Shown here: one piece after another, positions 17,910 to 27,838 of the stretch
Layout: each line of letters begins with the position of its first letter
Position numbering within the stretch: the stretch's first letter is position 1
NCBI GenBank assembly: GCA_017860345.1
Contig: JAFNAV010000009.1
Coordinates: 1-62,325 of the forward strand
DNA from: Bacteroidota bacterium
Lineage (GTDB): Bacteria > Bacteroidota > Bacteroidia > Bacteroidales > Paludibacteraceae
Length of the DNA stretch: 62,325 nt
Reading direction: 5' to 3'
The notes under the pieces: model-generated
What the model saw: the letters and a program-made list of their open reading frames with translations, nothing else
Told to the model about the DNA's origin: nothing
The model's database searches: none
Program-made: the position numbers and the translations under genes

Positions 17910-18893
17910 ATGACATTTAATAATCCGGAATATTTATTTTTGCTTTTGTTGCTCATCCCCATGATATATTGGTATATCAGGGAGATGCACAAATCGGATG
18001 CAAGTTTGCAAATATCGTCGCACCGTAATTTGCAGATGTTTCCGAAAAGCTATAAAATTAAACTGTTACACATACCTTTTATTTTGCGCGCGCTGGCTGT
18101 AGTGCTTCTCACCTTAGCGCTTGCAAGGCCGCAGGCTTCCAACTCGTGGAGGTCAGAAAGCACTGAGGGTATTGATATTATGATGGCGCTCGATATATCG
18201 GGAACCATGATGGCTGAAGATCTTAAACCCAACAGACTTGAAGCCTCCAAAGCTGTAGCTACGGAGTTCATTCTTTCCCGTCCCAATGATAATATCGGGT
18301 TGGTGGTTTTTGCCGGCGAAAGTTTTACGCAGTGTCCGTTAACTACCGACCACGCCGTGCTTGTCAATTTATTCAATGGTATTAGCTGGGGCCTTATCGA
18401 CGACGGTACCGCCATAGGGTTAGGTTTAGCCAACGCCGTAAACAGAATAAAAGACAGTAAAGCTAAATCAAAAGTGATTATACTGCTTACCGATGGGTCG
18501 AACAACCGGGGCGATATAGCGCCGATTACTGCTGCCGAAATAGCGCGCAGTTTCGGTATCAGGGTGTATGCCATTGGGGTAGGTTCGTACGGAAAAGTGC
18601 GAATACCGGTACCAACACAGGTTGGTATTCAGTACCAATTGATGGACTCGGAATTTGACGAAAAAACGTTGAAAGATATTGCCTCTATGACAGGAGGACA
18701 TTATTTCAGAGCAACGAATAATAATAAACTCAGGGCTATTTATCAGGAAATAGACCAAATGGAAAAAACAAAGATTAATGTAAGAGAGTATAGCAAAAAG
18801 AACGAAGAGTTTTATCTTTTTGCATTGGCAGCTTTTGTTTTATTACTTGCTGAAATATTGCTGAGAAATACACTGCTCAAGAAAATACCCTGA
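17910..18893 (+). CDS. batA: BatA, VWA-domain aerotolerance protein
   Basis: This 327-residue inner-membrane protein has N-terminal helices (YLFLLLLLIPMIYWYI and one near 55-75), a von Willebrand factor A domain with an intact MIDAS (MALDISGTMMAEDL, TDGSNNRG), and a C-terminal helix near 303-320. In Bacteroides fragilis the Bat operon was linked to oxygen tolerance; the molecular task is still unclear. BatB (39 bp downstream) is a paralogue. Confidence 0.92.
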   Translation: MTFNNPEYLFLLLLLIPMIYWYIREMHKSDASLQISSHRNLQMFPKSYKIKLLHIPFILRALAVVLLTLALARPQASNSWRSESTEGIDIMMALDISGTMMAEDLKPNRLEASKAVATEFILSRPNDNIGLVVFAGESFTQCPLTTDHAVLVNLFNGISWGLIDDGTAIGLGLANAVNRIKDSKAKSKVIILLTDGSNNRGDIAPITAAEIARSFGIRVYAIGVGSYGKVRIPVPTQVGIQYQLMDSEFDEKTLKDIASMTGGHYFRATNNNKLRAIYQEIDQMEKTKINVREYSKKNEEFYLFALAAFVLLLAEILLRNTLLKKIP

Positions 18894-18932
18894 TTACGAT
18901 GATGGTTTTTATTTATTGAAGAAAAAAAGACA

Positions 18933-19985
18933 ATGTTCAGATTTGCACATCCCGAATATCTATTTTTACTGCTGATTATCCCGGTGATAATCGGTTTGTT
19001 CATCTTTAAGGTTTATCAGAAACGCCGCAAGATAAAGCAATTCGGAAATCCTGATTTGCTTGCCGAACTTATGCCGAATGTTTCGTACGTTCGTCCGCAT
19101 GTGAAATTCTATATGCAGTTATTTGCTATTTTGCTCACTATTACAGTGTTGGCTCAGCCGCAGTTTGGTACAAAACTTGAAAAAGGTAAGCGGCAGGGTA
19201 TAGAGGTAATGATAGCATTGGATGTTTCCAACTCTATGATGGCTCAGGACGTACAGCCCAATCGGCTTGAAAAAGCCAAGCAGGTATTGTCCAAACTTGT
19301 AGATGATATGACTAATGATAAAGTGGGTTTGGTAGTATTTGCCGGAGATGCTTATACGCAGTTGCCCATAACGGTGGATTACGTGTCGGCCAAAATGTTT
19401 TTGGCGGGCATTACACCGCAGTTGGTGCCGCGGCAAGGTACGGCCATAGGCAGCGCTGTTGATTTGTGTATAAAATCATTTGGTGAGAAAAAAGGTGAAA
19501 CCGGAAGAGCAATTATCCTGATAACCGATGGCGAAAACCACGAAGATGATGCAGTAGGTGCAGCCAAGCTTGCACTTGATAATGGAATTGTAGTGCATGT
19601 AATAGGCATGGGTAAACCCGACGGAGCACCCATACCGGTAGACGGTACCATGAGTTTCTGGAAAGATAAAGATGGCAATGTGGTGGTGTCCAAACTTAAC
19701 GAAGATATGTGTAAAAACATTGCACTCTCGGGAGGTGGAGTGTATGTACGTGCCGATAATACCAATAATGCCTATAAAGTTATAAGCGGCGAACTGGATA
19801 AGGTAGCTAAATCGGACATAAAAACGCAATCATTTTCTGAGTTTAACGAACAGTTTCAGTCTTTTGCCTTATTGGCTCTTTTGTTGCTTGTTATCGACTC
19901 ATTTATGTTTGAGCGCAAAAATAAAATCCTGAGTAAAATCAGAATTTTTGACATAAAAGAGAAATTTATTACAAAGAAAAATTGA
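18933..19985 (+). CDS. batB: BatB, VWA-domain aerotolerance protein
   Basis: This is a 350-residue paralogue of BatA with the same layout: two N-terminal membrane helices, a VWA domain with MIALDVSNSMMAQDV and ITDGENHED (MIDAS residues present), and a C-terminal helix near 306-325. It probably works with BatA and the TPR proteins BatC and BatE, and with MoxR as the ATPase. A short basic tail follows the last helix. Confidence 0.92.
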   Translation: MFRFAHPEYLFLLLIIPVIIGLFIFKVYQKRRKIKQFGNPDLLAELMPNVSYVRPHVKFYMQLFAILLTITVLAQPQFGTKLEKGKRQGIEVMIALDVSNSMMAQDVQPNRLEKAKQVLSKLVDDMTNDKVGLVVFAGDAYTQLPITVDYVSAKMFLAGITPQLVPRQGTAIGSAVDLCIKSFGEKKGETGRAIILITDGENHEDDAVGAAKLALDNGIVVHVIGMGKPDGAPIPVDGTMSFWKDKDGNVVVSKLNEDMCKNIALSGGGVYVRADNTNNAYKVISGELDKVAKSDIKTQSFSEFNEQFQSFALLALLLLVIDSFMFERKNKILSKIRIFDIKEKFITKKN

Positions 19986-20019
19986 ACCGAACGTGGAAAT
20001 CAGACATTTAAATTAGAAG

Positions 20020-20700
20020 ATGAAGAAATTTGGTTTTACAATATTGTTTATAAGTATTATATGTAGCTTTGCTGCGGCGCAGGAGGAAAGCCCCAACGTG
20101 CGTGCCGGCAATAAGCTGTATAAAGCAGAGAAATTTACCGAAGCTGAAGTTGAATACCGAAAGGGATTGTTGAAAAATCCGCATTCGTTTGAGGCTACGT
20201 ACAATTTGGGCAATACCCTCTTCAGGCAAAAAAAATATAACGAGGCTTTGGAGCAGTATCAAAAGGCAGTATCGATACCCACTACCGATAAAGCCAAACT
20301 GGCTTCAACGTTGCACAATGCCGGAAATTCACTTTTGACGGAGAAAAAAATACAGGAAAGCATAAATGCCTATAAAATGGCTTTGAAGCTAAACCCGAAT
20401 GATAATGAAACGCGCTACAACCTGGCTTATGCACAGTCGTTGCTGAAAAAACAGAACAAGGATCAGAATAAGAACCAGAATAAAGATCAAAACAAGGATC
20501 AAAACAAAGACCAGAACAAAGACGATAATAAGAATCAGGATAAAAAAGATCAGGAAAAGCAAAACCAGCAACAACCACAAATGAACAAGGAAAATGCTCA
20601 GCAAATACTTGATGCTTTGATGCAGGATGAAAAAAATACGATGGATAAAGCAAAAAAACAGCAGGTGAAAGGCAAAAAGAGTGCTGAGAAAGATTGGTAA
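20020..20700 (+). CDS. batC: BatC, TPR aerotolerance protein
   Basis: This exported protein of 226 residues has a signal peptide (cut near CSFAAAQ). Three to four TPR units lie at about residues 25-150 (AGNKLYKAEKFTEAEVEYRK, ATYNLGNTLFRQKKYNEALE). A low-complexity tail is made of repeated Asn-Lys-Asp-Gln. It probably scaffolds BatA/BatB on the periplasmic side. The following 152 bp up to batD contain no supported gene. Confidence 0.9.
   Translation: MKKFGFTILFISIICSFAAAQEESPNVRAGNKLYKAEKFTEAEVEYRKGLLKNPHSFEATYNLGNTLFRQKKYNEALEQYQKAVSIPTTDKAKLASTLHNAGNSLLTEKKIQESINAYKMALKLNPNDNETRYNLAYAQSLLKKQNKDQNKNQNKDQNKDQNKDQNKDDNKNQDKKDQEKQNQQQPQMNKENAQQILDALMQDEKNTMDKAKKQQVKGKKSAEKDW
20449..20560 (+). 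repeat. batC: In-frame tandem repeat coding NKDQ in batC
   Basis: About eight degenerate copies of a 12-bp unit (AAYAARGAYCAR) encode N-K-D/N-Q units. Such a tract can change length by slippage without breaking the frame. Confidence 0.75.
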
Positions 20701-20852
20701 CTGGGTTTATATCGAAAAAATTGGGTGTGAAAAAGAAAATATAAGTTTTATAAGTATATGTGAAACGAGCATGAGCGCCAAAGTTCACCAAAAAGCTTTA
20801 AAAAATCTGCCATGCGAGTTCCATACGACCATTAAAAAACATTTATTATCGT

Positions 20853-22688
20853 ATGAAACAGAAGATATTGTTATTGACATTATTACTGTTGGGAGCAACA
20901 GGAAGTATTTTAGCCGATGAACCTGTGAGACTAACAGCTTCGGCTTCTTCTCCTGTGATTTTGGATAGGCCTTTTCAGTTGGTGTTTACGGTAAATGCAA
21001 ACGGAAAAGATTTACGTGTACCTGACCTCAATAATTTTGAGGTGTTGGCAGGTCCGTTCGAGTCGAGAAGTTCCAGCTATCAGATTGTTAACGGTAAAAC
21101 ATCGTCGTCGGTGTCGGTATCGTACACATATACGCTACAGGCCACCAAAACCGGAACTTTTACTATACCTCCGGCATCTATCGTGGTAGGTGGACAAAAG
21201 TATACTTCCAATGGTTTGTCTATTAAAGTGTTACCTGCCGACGATAATTCATCGCGTCAATCACAGCAGGGCGGACAACAAGCCTCTCCGGCAGCGGGAA
21301 AAGCTATTTCGGCCGACAATATCTTTATCCGTACCAGCGTGTCCAAAACCAATGTGTACGAGCAGGAAGCTATTTTGGTGACTTATAAACTCTATACGCT
21401 TGTAGATGTAGTTCAATGCATTAATAAGAAAATGCCTGATTTCAATGGCTTTATGAAGCAGGAGCTTGAACAGGATCAGAACAAACAGTTCTCTTACGAG
21501 AATTTTAATGGTAAAAATTATGGAACAGTTGTGCTGTATCAGGTGCTGTTGTATCCACAGCGCAGTGGCGAAATACTAATAGATAAAGCTACTTTTGAGG
21601 CTGTAATTCGTGTACAAAACAAAACACAGGTACGAAGTATTTTTGATGATTTTTTCGATTCGTACACCAATGTGTCAAAATTGATAGTAGCGCCGGCCTC
21701 CAAAATAAATGTGCGCGATTTGCCTGCTAATAAACCCGCCGGATATAACGGCACTGTTGGAAAATTTACGCTCAGTTCAAACATCTCAGCACAGCAGGTT
21801 AAGGCCAATGAGGCTGTAACTATCAAGGTAAATATTTCGGGTAGTGGCAACATGAAACTCATCAAAAATCCCGAAATAAAATTCCCGGATGGCTTTGAAG
21901 TTTATGATCCGAAAGTGAACAATAATTTTAAAACATCAACCTCCGGGCTTTCAGGTACAAAGACCATCGAATACATGTTTATACCGCGTCATGATGGTGA
22001 TTATGAAATTCCGGCAGCCGATTTTTCCTACTTCGATACGCAGGAGAGAACGTATAAAACGCTGAGAACATCGCCATACAAACTTAAAGTTCTCAAAGGT
22101 GATGGTAACTCAGACAATACGGTTGTAGGTACTTTTGCAAACAAAGAGGATGTAAAGCAGCTGGCAAAAGATATTCGCTTTATCGAAACGCAGCCGGTAA
22201 AACTTCATTACGAAACTGAACCGGTATTTGGCTCGCTTTTGGGGTGGTTGCTGTATCTTATACCTTTGGTAATTTCTACGATTTTGTTCTTTGTGTTTAG
22301 AAAACAGGCGCAGGTAAATTCCGATTTAGGCTTAGTGAAAAATAAAAGAGCCAACAAACTTGCGCAGAAACGACTCAAACTTGCTCAGAAGTTGCTCAGC
22401 GAAGGTAAAAAAGATCAGTTTTACGAAGAGGTTCTTAAGGCTGTATGGACATATTTGAGCGATAAACTTACCATTGCCGCAGCTGAACTTACCAAAGAAA
22501 GAGTAGAGGCTGAGCTTAGCGCCAAAGGAGTAAACAACGAATCAATATCCAAATTTATAGACATACTCAATACCTGTGAGTTTGCGCGATATGCTCCAAA
22601 TTCAGGACAGCAGGAAGTGATGGGCAATCTATATTCCGAAGCGATAGATGCTATCACAAACCTGGAGGGTATTATTAAGAAATCGTAA
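20853..22688 (+). CDS. batD: BatD, aerotolerance membrane protein
   Basis: This protein of 611 residues has a signal peptide (LLLLGATGSILA), a long extracytoplasmic region of repeated beta-sandwich domains (to about 455), a membrane helix at about 461-480 and a helical cytoplasmic tail with LSEGKKDQFYEEVLKAVWTY. It carries the BatD motif SVSYTYTLQATKTGTFTIPP. It is the largest Bat component and the one most likely to bridge the cell surface and the VWA proteins. This is inferred from topology. Confidence 0.9.
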   Translation: MKQKILLLTLLLLGATGSILADEPVRLTASASSPVILDRPFQLVFTVNANGKDLRVPDLNNFEVLAGPFESRSSSYQIVNGKTSSSVSVSYTYTLQATKTGTFTIPPASIVVGGQKYTSNGLSIKVLPADDNSSRQSQQGGQQASPAAGKAISADNIFIRTSVSKTNVYEQEAILVTYKLYTLVDVVQCINKKMPDFNGFMKQELEQDQNKQFSYENFNGKNYGTVVLYQVLLYPQRSGEILIDKATFEAVIRVQNKTQVRSIFDDFFDSYTNVSKLIVAPASKINVRDLPANKPAGYNGTVGKFTLSSNISAQQVKANEAVTIKVNISGSGNMKLIKNPEIKFPDGFEVYDPKVNNNFKTSTSGLSGTKTIEYMFIPRHDGDYEIPAADFSYFDTQERTYKTLRTSPYKLKVLKGDGNSDNTVVGTFANKEDVKQLAKDIRFIETQPVKLHYETEPVFGSLLGWLLYLIPLVISTILFFVFRKQAQVNSDLGLVKNKRANKLAQKRLKLAQKLLSEGKKDQFYEEVLKAVWTYLSDKLTIAAAELTKERVEAELSAKGVNNESISKFIDILNTCEFARYAPNSGQQEVMGNLYSEAIDAITNLEGIIKKS

Positions 22689-22702
22689 TTTGTAGATTGT
22701 TT

Positions 22703-23455
22703 ATGAAAAAGTTAATTTTTATATTTGCAGTTTTGATGTCAGTATCAGGAGCTGTTACGTCGCAGAATAATCCACTTAAAAAAGCCAACGATTTATATTC
22801 CAGAGGCGACTATGAAGGCGCGGCGGTGGCTTATGAGCAGATTATCAAAGAACAGGGTGTAGCCCCCGAATTATACTTCAACCTGGGAAATGCATATTAT
22901 AAACTGAACGAAACGGGTAAATCCATTCTTAATTACGAACGGGCTTTACGCCTTGATCCATCGTACGATGATGCCCGTTTTAATCTGAATTTGGCCGGTC
23001 AGAAAGTGGTGGATAATGTTGTTCAGGTTCCATCGTTTTTTCTGGTTCGCTGGCTCGATATTCTGACCAAGCAATTCAATTCCAACCAGTGGTTCGTTGT
23101 CAGCTTAACCATATTTATTTTAAGCCTTGTAGGATTTCTGATTTTTGTTTTCGGAGTTGATGTGCGTTTGCGTAAATTGTCTTTTTACATAGCAGGAGTT
23201 TTTCTGGGTGCGGCTTTGGTTACTCTGTTCTTTTCAGGAATCAGAAAAAACCAGCTTATGGGTCACAAAGAGGCTGTTATTATGTCGGGCGTTATTGTAG
23301 TGAAGAGTTCTCCTGATAAAAGCGGAACCGATTTGTTTCAATTACACGAAGGCACGAAGGTAAAAGTGAAAAGCAGTCTGGGCGAATGGACAGAAATAGT
23401 AGTAGGTAACGGAGGAGTAGGCTGGGTTGAAAATAACGCGATAGAAAAAATTTGA
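22703..23455 (+). CDS. batE: BatE, TPR and SH3-like aerotolerance protein
   Basis: The 250-residue protein starts at the ATG at 22703; the in-frame TTG at 22697 is less likely. A signal peptide is followed by two TPR units (about 25-95), two membrane helices (about 130-150 and 158-178) and a C-terminal bacterial SH3-like domain with EGTKVKVKSSLGEWTEI. It closes the Bat operon. Four bp separate it from the PAP2 gene, which may be co-transcribed. Confidence 0.9.
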   Translation: MKKLIFIFAVLMSVSGAVTSQNNPLKKANDLYSRGDYEGAAVAYEQIIKEQGVAPELYFNLGNAYYKLNETGKSILNYERALRLDPSYDDARFNLNLAGQKVVDNVVQVPSFFLVRWLDILTKQFNSNQWFVVSLTIFILSLVGFLIFVFGVDVRLRKLSFYIAGVFLGAALVTLFFSGIRKNQLMGHKEAVIMSGVIVVKSSPDKSGTDLFQLHEGTKVKVKSSLGEWTEIVVGNGGVGWVENNAIEKI

Positions 23456-23459
23456 GATA

Positions 23460-24125
23460 ATGAGCATAATACAGCAACTGATAGGCTGGGATAAAGAATT
23501 ATTTTTGCTGCTCAACGGGTTGCATAATAGTTTTTTTGATGGTTTTATGTATACCTATACCAAGGTGTTGGTGTGGATACCGCTGTATGTGGCGCTTGCT
23601 TTTGTACTTGTGAAGAATGCCCGAAAGGAGTCGGTATGGCTTATACTCGCTCTTGCTTTATGCGTTCTTGTGGCCGATCAGATAGCCTCGGGTTTCTTCA
23701 AAGAAACAGTTGAGCGTCTGAGACCATCCCGCAATCCTGACTTTGAAGGTATAGTTCATTTGGTGAAAAATCGGAAAGGTGGTAATTTCGGATTTGTATC
23801 TTCCCATGCTGCCAATACTTTTGGGGTGGCACTGTTGGCTTCATTATTTATTCGCAATAAAATTTTTACAATTTCGTTGTTTGCGTGGTCGTTGGTCAAT
23901 TGCTATTCGCGTATCTATCTTGGACTGCATTATCCGGCTGATATTGCAGGAGGTATTATTGTAGGCACTTTTTCGGCATTATTGATTTATTTTCTGATCA
24001 AGAAATTCCGACCACAGTCTTTACCTTCTTACGTCAGTGGTAAAGACTCATTATGGCCTGTTTATACGCTTTTAGCGTCGGTGGGCATTATTGTTTTGTA
24101 CGTAGCTTTCTTTTTTTATCAATAA
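23460..24125 (+). CDS. PAP2-family membrane phosphatase
   Basis: This inner-membrane lipid phosphatase of 221 residues has about six helices. The three catalytic blocks are present: KETVERLRP, SSHAAN (PSGH block, with Ser for Pro) and SRIYLGLHYPAD. Likely substrates are undecaprenyl pyrophosphate or phosphatidylglycerol phosphate; the sequence does not decide between them. It is convergent with hisF, and only 11 bp separate the two stop codons. Confidence 0.92.
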   Translation: MSIIQQLIGWDKELFLLLNGLHNSFFDGFMYTYTKVLVWIPLYVALAFVLVKNARKESVWLILALALCVLVADQIASGFFKETVERLRPSRNPDFEGIVHLVKNRKGGNFGFVSSHAANTFGVALLASLFIRNKIFTISLFAWSLVNCYSRIYLGLHYPADIAGGIIVGTFSALLIYFLIKKFRPQSLPSYVSGKDSLWPVYTLLASVGIIVLYVAFFFYQ

Positions 24126-24136
24126 AGCGCTTGTTT

Positions 24137-24892
24137 TTAAATTCTTACAGCCACGCCTTTTTCTTTCAGAAAACTTTTCAGCTCAGGTATTCCAATTTCC
24201 TTATAGTGAAATATGCTGGCAGCCAGAGCAGCATCTGCCTTTCCCTCGTCGAACACACTTACAAAGTGCTCCATAGTACCAGCTCCACCACTGGCCACCA
24301 CAGGAACATTTACAGCTTCCGATACAGCTCGTGTTATATCTAACGCAAAACCATCTTTAGTGCCATCGTTGTTCATGGATGTAAGTAAAATTTCGCCTGC
24401 ACCCAATGCTACCGCTTTTTTGGCCCAATCTACGGTTTTAATATCAGTGGGAATGCGTCCACCATTCAGAAAAACATACCATTCGCCATCAATGCACTTA
24501 GTGTCAATGGCTAAAACTACACACTGACTACCAAACTGGCTGGCCAATTGCTGAATAAGCTCAGGATTTCGCACTGCTGATGTGTTAACCGATATTTTGT
24601 CGGCGCCACATGATAATAGAACTGATACATCATCAACACTCGAAATACCACCTCCTACAGTAAAAGGAATATTGATATGTTTGGCAATGCGTGTTACGAG
24701 CTCCGACAGTGTTTTGCGTTTCTCATTCGTTGCGGTGATGTCCAGAAAAACCAGCTCATCGGCTCCCATACGGGCATATAAAGCTCCCAATTCTACAGGG
24801 TCGCCTACGTCGGTAATATTCAGAAAATTAATGCCTTTTACAGTTTTTCCGTCTTTAATATCTAAGCAGGGAATAATACGTTTTGCTAACAC
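24137..24892 (-). CDS. hisF: Imidazole glycerol phosphate synthase cyclase subunit HisF
   Basis: In histidine synthesis HisF converts PRFAR and ammonia from HisH to IGP and AICAR. This 251-residue TIM barrel has [16 protein letters not shown] with the first catalytic Asp, VLAIDTKC with the second, and the phosphate sites [10 protein letters not shown] and [11 protein letters not shown]. Length is normal. It stands alone here, without other his genes in the window, so its partner hisH must lie elsewhere. Confidence 0.96.
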   Translation of the reverse strand: MLAKRIIPCLDIKDGKTVKGINFLNITDVGDPVELGALYARMGADELVFLDITATNEKRKTLSELVTRIAKHINIPFTVGGGISSVDDVSVLLSCGADKISVNTSAVRNPELIQQLASQFGSQCVVLAIDTKCIDGEWYVFLNGGRIPTDIKTVDWAKKAVALGAGEILLTSMNNDGTKDGFALDITRAVSEAVNVPVVASGGAGTMEHFVSVFDEGKADAALAASIFHYKEIGIPELKSFLKEKGVAVRI

Positions 24893-25008
24893 TGGAGTAG
24901 TTTTTTATTGAATTGACAATTATATTTTTAGAAAATGAGTTGCTGAACAATTGATTTTTTATCAGGCTGTTCTGTCATAGCTTGTTGTCGTCAACAGTTG
25001 CAGCTGAA

Positions 25009-26331
25009 TCAACAGACAGAATTTGCTGTTAGCAATGCTGATTTTTCTTCATTCCATTGGCCAAGCGTAACCATTTCAACGGTATTCACACGGTCTTTAT
25101 CATAGGGTCGTTCTATCTTAACATAGTTGTTTGTAAATCCTACCATATTTTCGCCGTTGTGGCGACTTTCCCAAAGTACAGGATACGATTTTCCCTTTTG
25201 ACTTTCGTAAAACGCTTTGGTTTTTTTGTCCGACAGCAGGTGGAGTATATCACTTCTTCTTTTACGTTCGGCTACCGGAGTATTTTGTTCAATTTCAAGC
25301 ATTTTAGTTCCTGCTCTTTCGGAGTAAGTAAATACATGAAGCTGTGAAATATCTAATGAGTCGATAAAACGGCACGATTCTTCAAATAGTTCGTCCGTTT
25401 CGCCTCTAACTCCTACTATAACATCCACTCCAATAAATGCGTGCGGCATCAGGCTTTTAATTTTCTGTACTTTATGCGCAAATAGTTCACGGTCGTATTT
25501 GCGTCGCATCATTTTGAGTACTTCATTGGTTCCCGACTGTAACGGTATGTGGAAGTGCGGCATAATATGTTTGCTGTTTACCACATATTCAATTATTTCG
25601 TCGGTAAGCAAGTTGGGCTCAATTGACGAAATACGAAAACGAATATCATCTTCAATGGCATCAAAAGCTTTAATCAGGTCGAAAAAGTTTTCGTTCGTAT
25701 GTACGCCGAAATCCCCGATATTTACGCCAGTAAGCACAATTTCTTTAGCACCGGCAGCAATCGCTTCTCTGGCCATTTCTACTGTGCGGGCAACTGATGC
25801 GCTACGGCTGCGTCCCCGCGCAAAGGGAATGGTACAGTAGGTACAGTAATAGTCGCACCCATCCTGAACTTTAAGAAAATAGCGCGTTCTGTCGTCGCGC
25901 GAACACGAAGGTTCAAATTCTCTGATTTGGTTAATCTTTGTCGTGTGAATCTCAGCCGGTTTTTGCTCGTCAGCATCACGTAGATATTCCAGTATGCTGA
26001 ACTTTTCGTTAGCGCCAAGCACCAGGTCAACGCCCTCAATTTTAGATATTTCGTCCGGTTTGAGTTGAGCGTAACAACCCGTTACCACCATAATTGCATT
26101 GGGATGTAGCCGGTTAAGCCGGTTAATTGCCTGCCGGCATTTGCGGTCGGCAGTATCGGTAACCGAGCAGGTGTTGATTACGCACACATCGGCTTGCTCA
26201 CCGGCACGCGCTTTAACAAAGCCTTCCTCAGTCATTTTTTTACCAATAGCCGACGTTTCGGCAAAATTTAGTTTACAACCAAGGGTGTGAAATGCTACTT
26301 TTTTATTGTGAAATATATTGTTGTCAATCAT
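25009..26331 (-). CDS. mtaB: tRNA threonylcarbamoyladenosine methylthiotransferase MtaB
   Basis: This radical-SAM methylthiotransferase would make ms2t6A at position 37 of tRNA. The 440 residues hold an MTTase domain with LGCKLNFAETSAIG and NTCSVTDTADRKCRQAI, a radical SAM motif GCDYYCTYCTIP and a C-terminal TRAM-like part. TLGCKLN and RGRSRS are typical of MtaB rather than MiaB or RimO. It is a minus-strand single gene, with a hairpin between it and the nitroreductase gene. Confidence 0.95.
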   Translation of the reverse strand: MIDNNIFHNKKVAFHTLGCKLNFAETSAIGKKMTEEGFVKARAGEQADVCVINTCSVTDTADRKCRQAINRLNRLHPNAIMVVTGCYAQLKPDEISKIEGVDLVLGANEKFSILEYLRDADEQKPAEIHTTKINQIREFEPSCSRDDRTRYFLKVQDGCDYYCTYCTIPFARGRSRSASVARTVEMAREAIAAGAKEIVLTGVNIGDFGVHTNENFFDLIKAFDAIEDDIRFRISSIEPNLLTDEIIEYVVNSKHIMPHFHIPLQSGTNEVLKMMRRKYDRELFAHKVQKIKSLMPHAFIGVDVIVGVRGETDELFEESCRFIDSLDISQLHVFTYSERAGTKMLEIEQNTPVAERKRRSDILHLLSDKKTKAFYESQKGKSYPVLWESRHNGENMVGFTNNYVKIERPYDKDRVNTVEMVTLGQWNEEKSALLTANSVC

Positions 26332-26470
26332 TGCATGTTTTGTAATAAAACAGGGTTACAAAGGTAGTAAAAATTAAAGAGTTACTAAAACGCTATTTAT
26401 AACAATGGCTATTTTATATTGTTCTGAGCTTAATTTTTTTCGATGTCTTTTTCAATGTTTGTAAACGGAA

Positions 26471-26505
26471 AAGCCTGCATGCCATTTTACTTAGCATGCA
26501 GGCTT
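26471..26505 (-). terminator. Hairpin terminator after the nitroreductase gene
   Basis: A perfect 12-bp stem AAGCCTGCATGC / GCATGCAGGCTT with an 11-nt loop lies 26 bp beyond the nitroreductase stop. The T run on the minus strand is short, so it may be a weak terminator or a 3' stability hairpin. Confidence 0.6.
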
Positions 26506-26530
26506 CAGGGATATATATAGAGAATCAGTG

Positions 26531-27157
26531 CTACAAGTTTACAATCAAATCTTTCGAAGATTTTCTGACTTTAGGTGCGTTTGCTAATTTATCAGCTTCG
26601 GCATCGCGGTATCCTAAAGCAAGTATGGTAACCGATCCCAAATTTTGGGCGCCAAGTCCGAGAACCTCGTCGAGTGCAGCCGGATTGAATCCTTCGATAG
26701 GAGTGGCGTCAACTTCTTCTTCGGCAGCAGCCACCATGGCTACTCCTAAAGCTATGTAGGTTTGGCGGGCAGTCCATACAAAGTTTTGTTCAACACTACC
26801 AGCTACAATCGGGTCGAAAGCAGCCTTGAAACCATCAAGCGCTTCAACCGGAATTCCTCTTGTTGAGGCCATAAGTTGCATATATGCGTCTACCGATTCT
26901 GCCGTTACTTTTCTGTCAGCTGCAAATACAAGAATATGTGAACCTTCTTTGATTTGTGGTTGCGGGCATGCGGCATTAAATATTTTTTCGCGTAGTTCAG
27001 GGTTTTCAATTGCAAACACTTTAAAAGCCTGAAATCCATAAGAAGTAGGCGTCAGTCTGATTGCTTCCAGGATGTTGTCAATTTTGTTTTGTGGAACTTT
27101 TGTTCCATTCATACGTTTAGTGGCATAGCGCCAGTTCAGTTGTTGTAATAAGCTCAT
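26531..27157 (-). CDS. NAD(P)H-dependent nitroreductase family protein
   Basis: This FMN oxidoreductase of 208 residues shows NfsB-type features: WRYATKRMNG at the N terminus, RLTPTSYGFQAFKVF, and the C-terminal FMN-binding IEGFNPAALDEVLGL with ILALGYRD. Substrates (nitro compounds, quinones) cannot be told from sequence. A TetR regulator gene lies upstream on the same strand. A palindrome shared with the tetR promoter sits at 27216-27233, so repression by that TetR is likely. Confidence 0.92.
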   Translation of the reverse strand: MSLLQQLNWRYATKRMNGTKVPQNKIDNILEAIRLTPTSYGFQAFKVFAIENPELREKIFNAACPQPQIKEGSHILVFAADRKVTAESVDAYMQLMASTRGIPVEALDGFKAAFDPIVAGSVEQNFVWTARQTYIALGVAMVAAAEEEVDATPIEGFNPAALDEVLGLGAQNLGSVTILALGYRDAEADKLANAPKVRKSSKDLIVNL

Positions 27158-27215
27158 ATTCGTTTTTAATAATTTATTTGTTTTTTTTTGAGTACGATTG
27201 TTATAACGTTATTAG

Positions 27216-27233
27216 TGAATGATTGTTCATTTA
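27216..27233. promoter_or_regulatory. Probable TetR operator upstream of the nitroreductase gene
   Basis: TGAATGATTGTTCATTTA matches the site at 27839-27856 in 15 of 18 positions. Its centre is an inverted repeat (TGAAtgattgTTCA). It lies about 60 bp upstream of the nitroreductase ATG. Confidence 0.6.
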
Positions 27234-27248
27234 TAGAATAAAAAAATA

Positions 27249-27824
27249 TTATGAAATGCTTATGGCCCTCCACGAAGATTCGAATATTTGAAGCAGTTCG
27301 TTGTTTGTCAGAGCTATATGTCCCGATTTGGATTTTTTTACCAAATAGCTCAAAGGTGCAAACAGCAATCCATAAATAATGTCGTTGTGTAGCGGTTGCA
27401 ACAATCCCGCTTCTTTTGAGCGTTTGAACAATGAATCGAAAACCGGACAATAGTCCAGCGTATATTCACGTTCAATATGCGTTAACAGTGGCGAATTGCT
27501 AAAGTTTTCCAGAAAGATATATTCTTCTATGTTGTTGATAATGTACTGATAATGATTGAACCAGATGTTTCTGAAAGTCCCTTTCGATACGGCTAACTCG
27601 CTGTTGTCGGTAAAATACGAATGCCCCATACCCTGTTTTATGTGTATAAAGAGTTTCTTAAGCATGTCATCTTTGTTCTCAAAATACAGATAAATTGTAG
27701 CCGGAGCTATATCTGCTTCGCGAGCAATTTTCGACATGGAGCAGCCCTCAAAGCCATTGCGATTGATAATTCGTATGGCAGCATTGTATATTCGGGGTAT
27801 TTTTTCTTCGTCTCTTACTCTCAT
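27249..27824 (-). CDS. TetR/AcrR family transcriptional regulator
   Basis: This repressor of 191 residues has the TetR helix-turn-helix at about residues 10-55 (GFEGCSMSKIAREADIAPAT followed by IYLYFENKDDM). A helical ligand-binding region follows. It sits upstream of the nitroreductase gene with a 91-bp gap. Two matching palindromes, one at its own promoter and one before the nitroreductase gene, point to autoregulation and control of that enzyme. The ligand is unknown. Confidence 0.93.
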   Translation of the reverse strand: MRVRDEEKIPRIYNAAIRIINRNGFEGCSMSKIAREADIAPATIYLYFENKDDMLKKLFIHIKQGMGHSYFTDNSELAVSKGTFRNIWFNHYQYIINNIEEYIFLENFSNSPLLTHIEREYTLDYCPVFDSLFKRSKEAGLLQPLHNDIIYGLLFAPLSYLVKKSKSGHIALTNNELLQIFESSWRAISIS

Positions 27825-27828
27825 GGTG

Positions 27829-27836
27829 CAAAGATA
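27829..27836 (-). promoter_or_regulatory. -7 box of tetR, next to the operator
   Basis: On the minus strand TATCTTTG (TAnnTTTG) ends only 4 bp before the tetR ATG at 27824. Transcription would start at or next to the start codon, so the mRNA is probably leaderless. The operator at 27839-27856 lies directly upstream and would block the polymerase. Confidence 0.6.
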
Positions 27837-27838
27837 AA

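Noticed and set aside
20681..20920. 79-residue open frame between batC and batD
   Set aside because: It starts in batC and ends in batD in another frame, without a family pattern.
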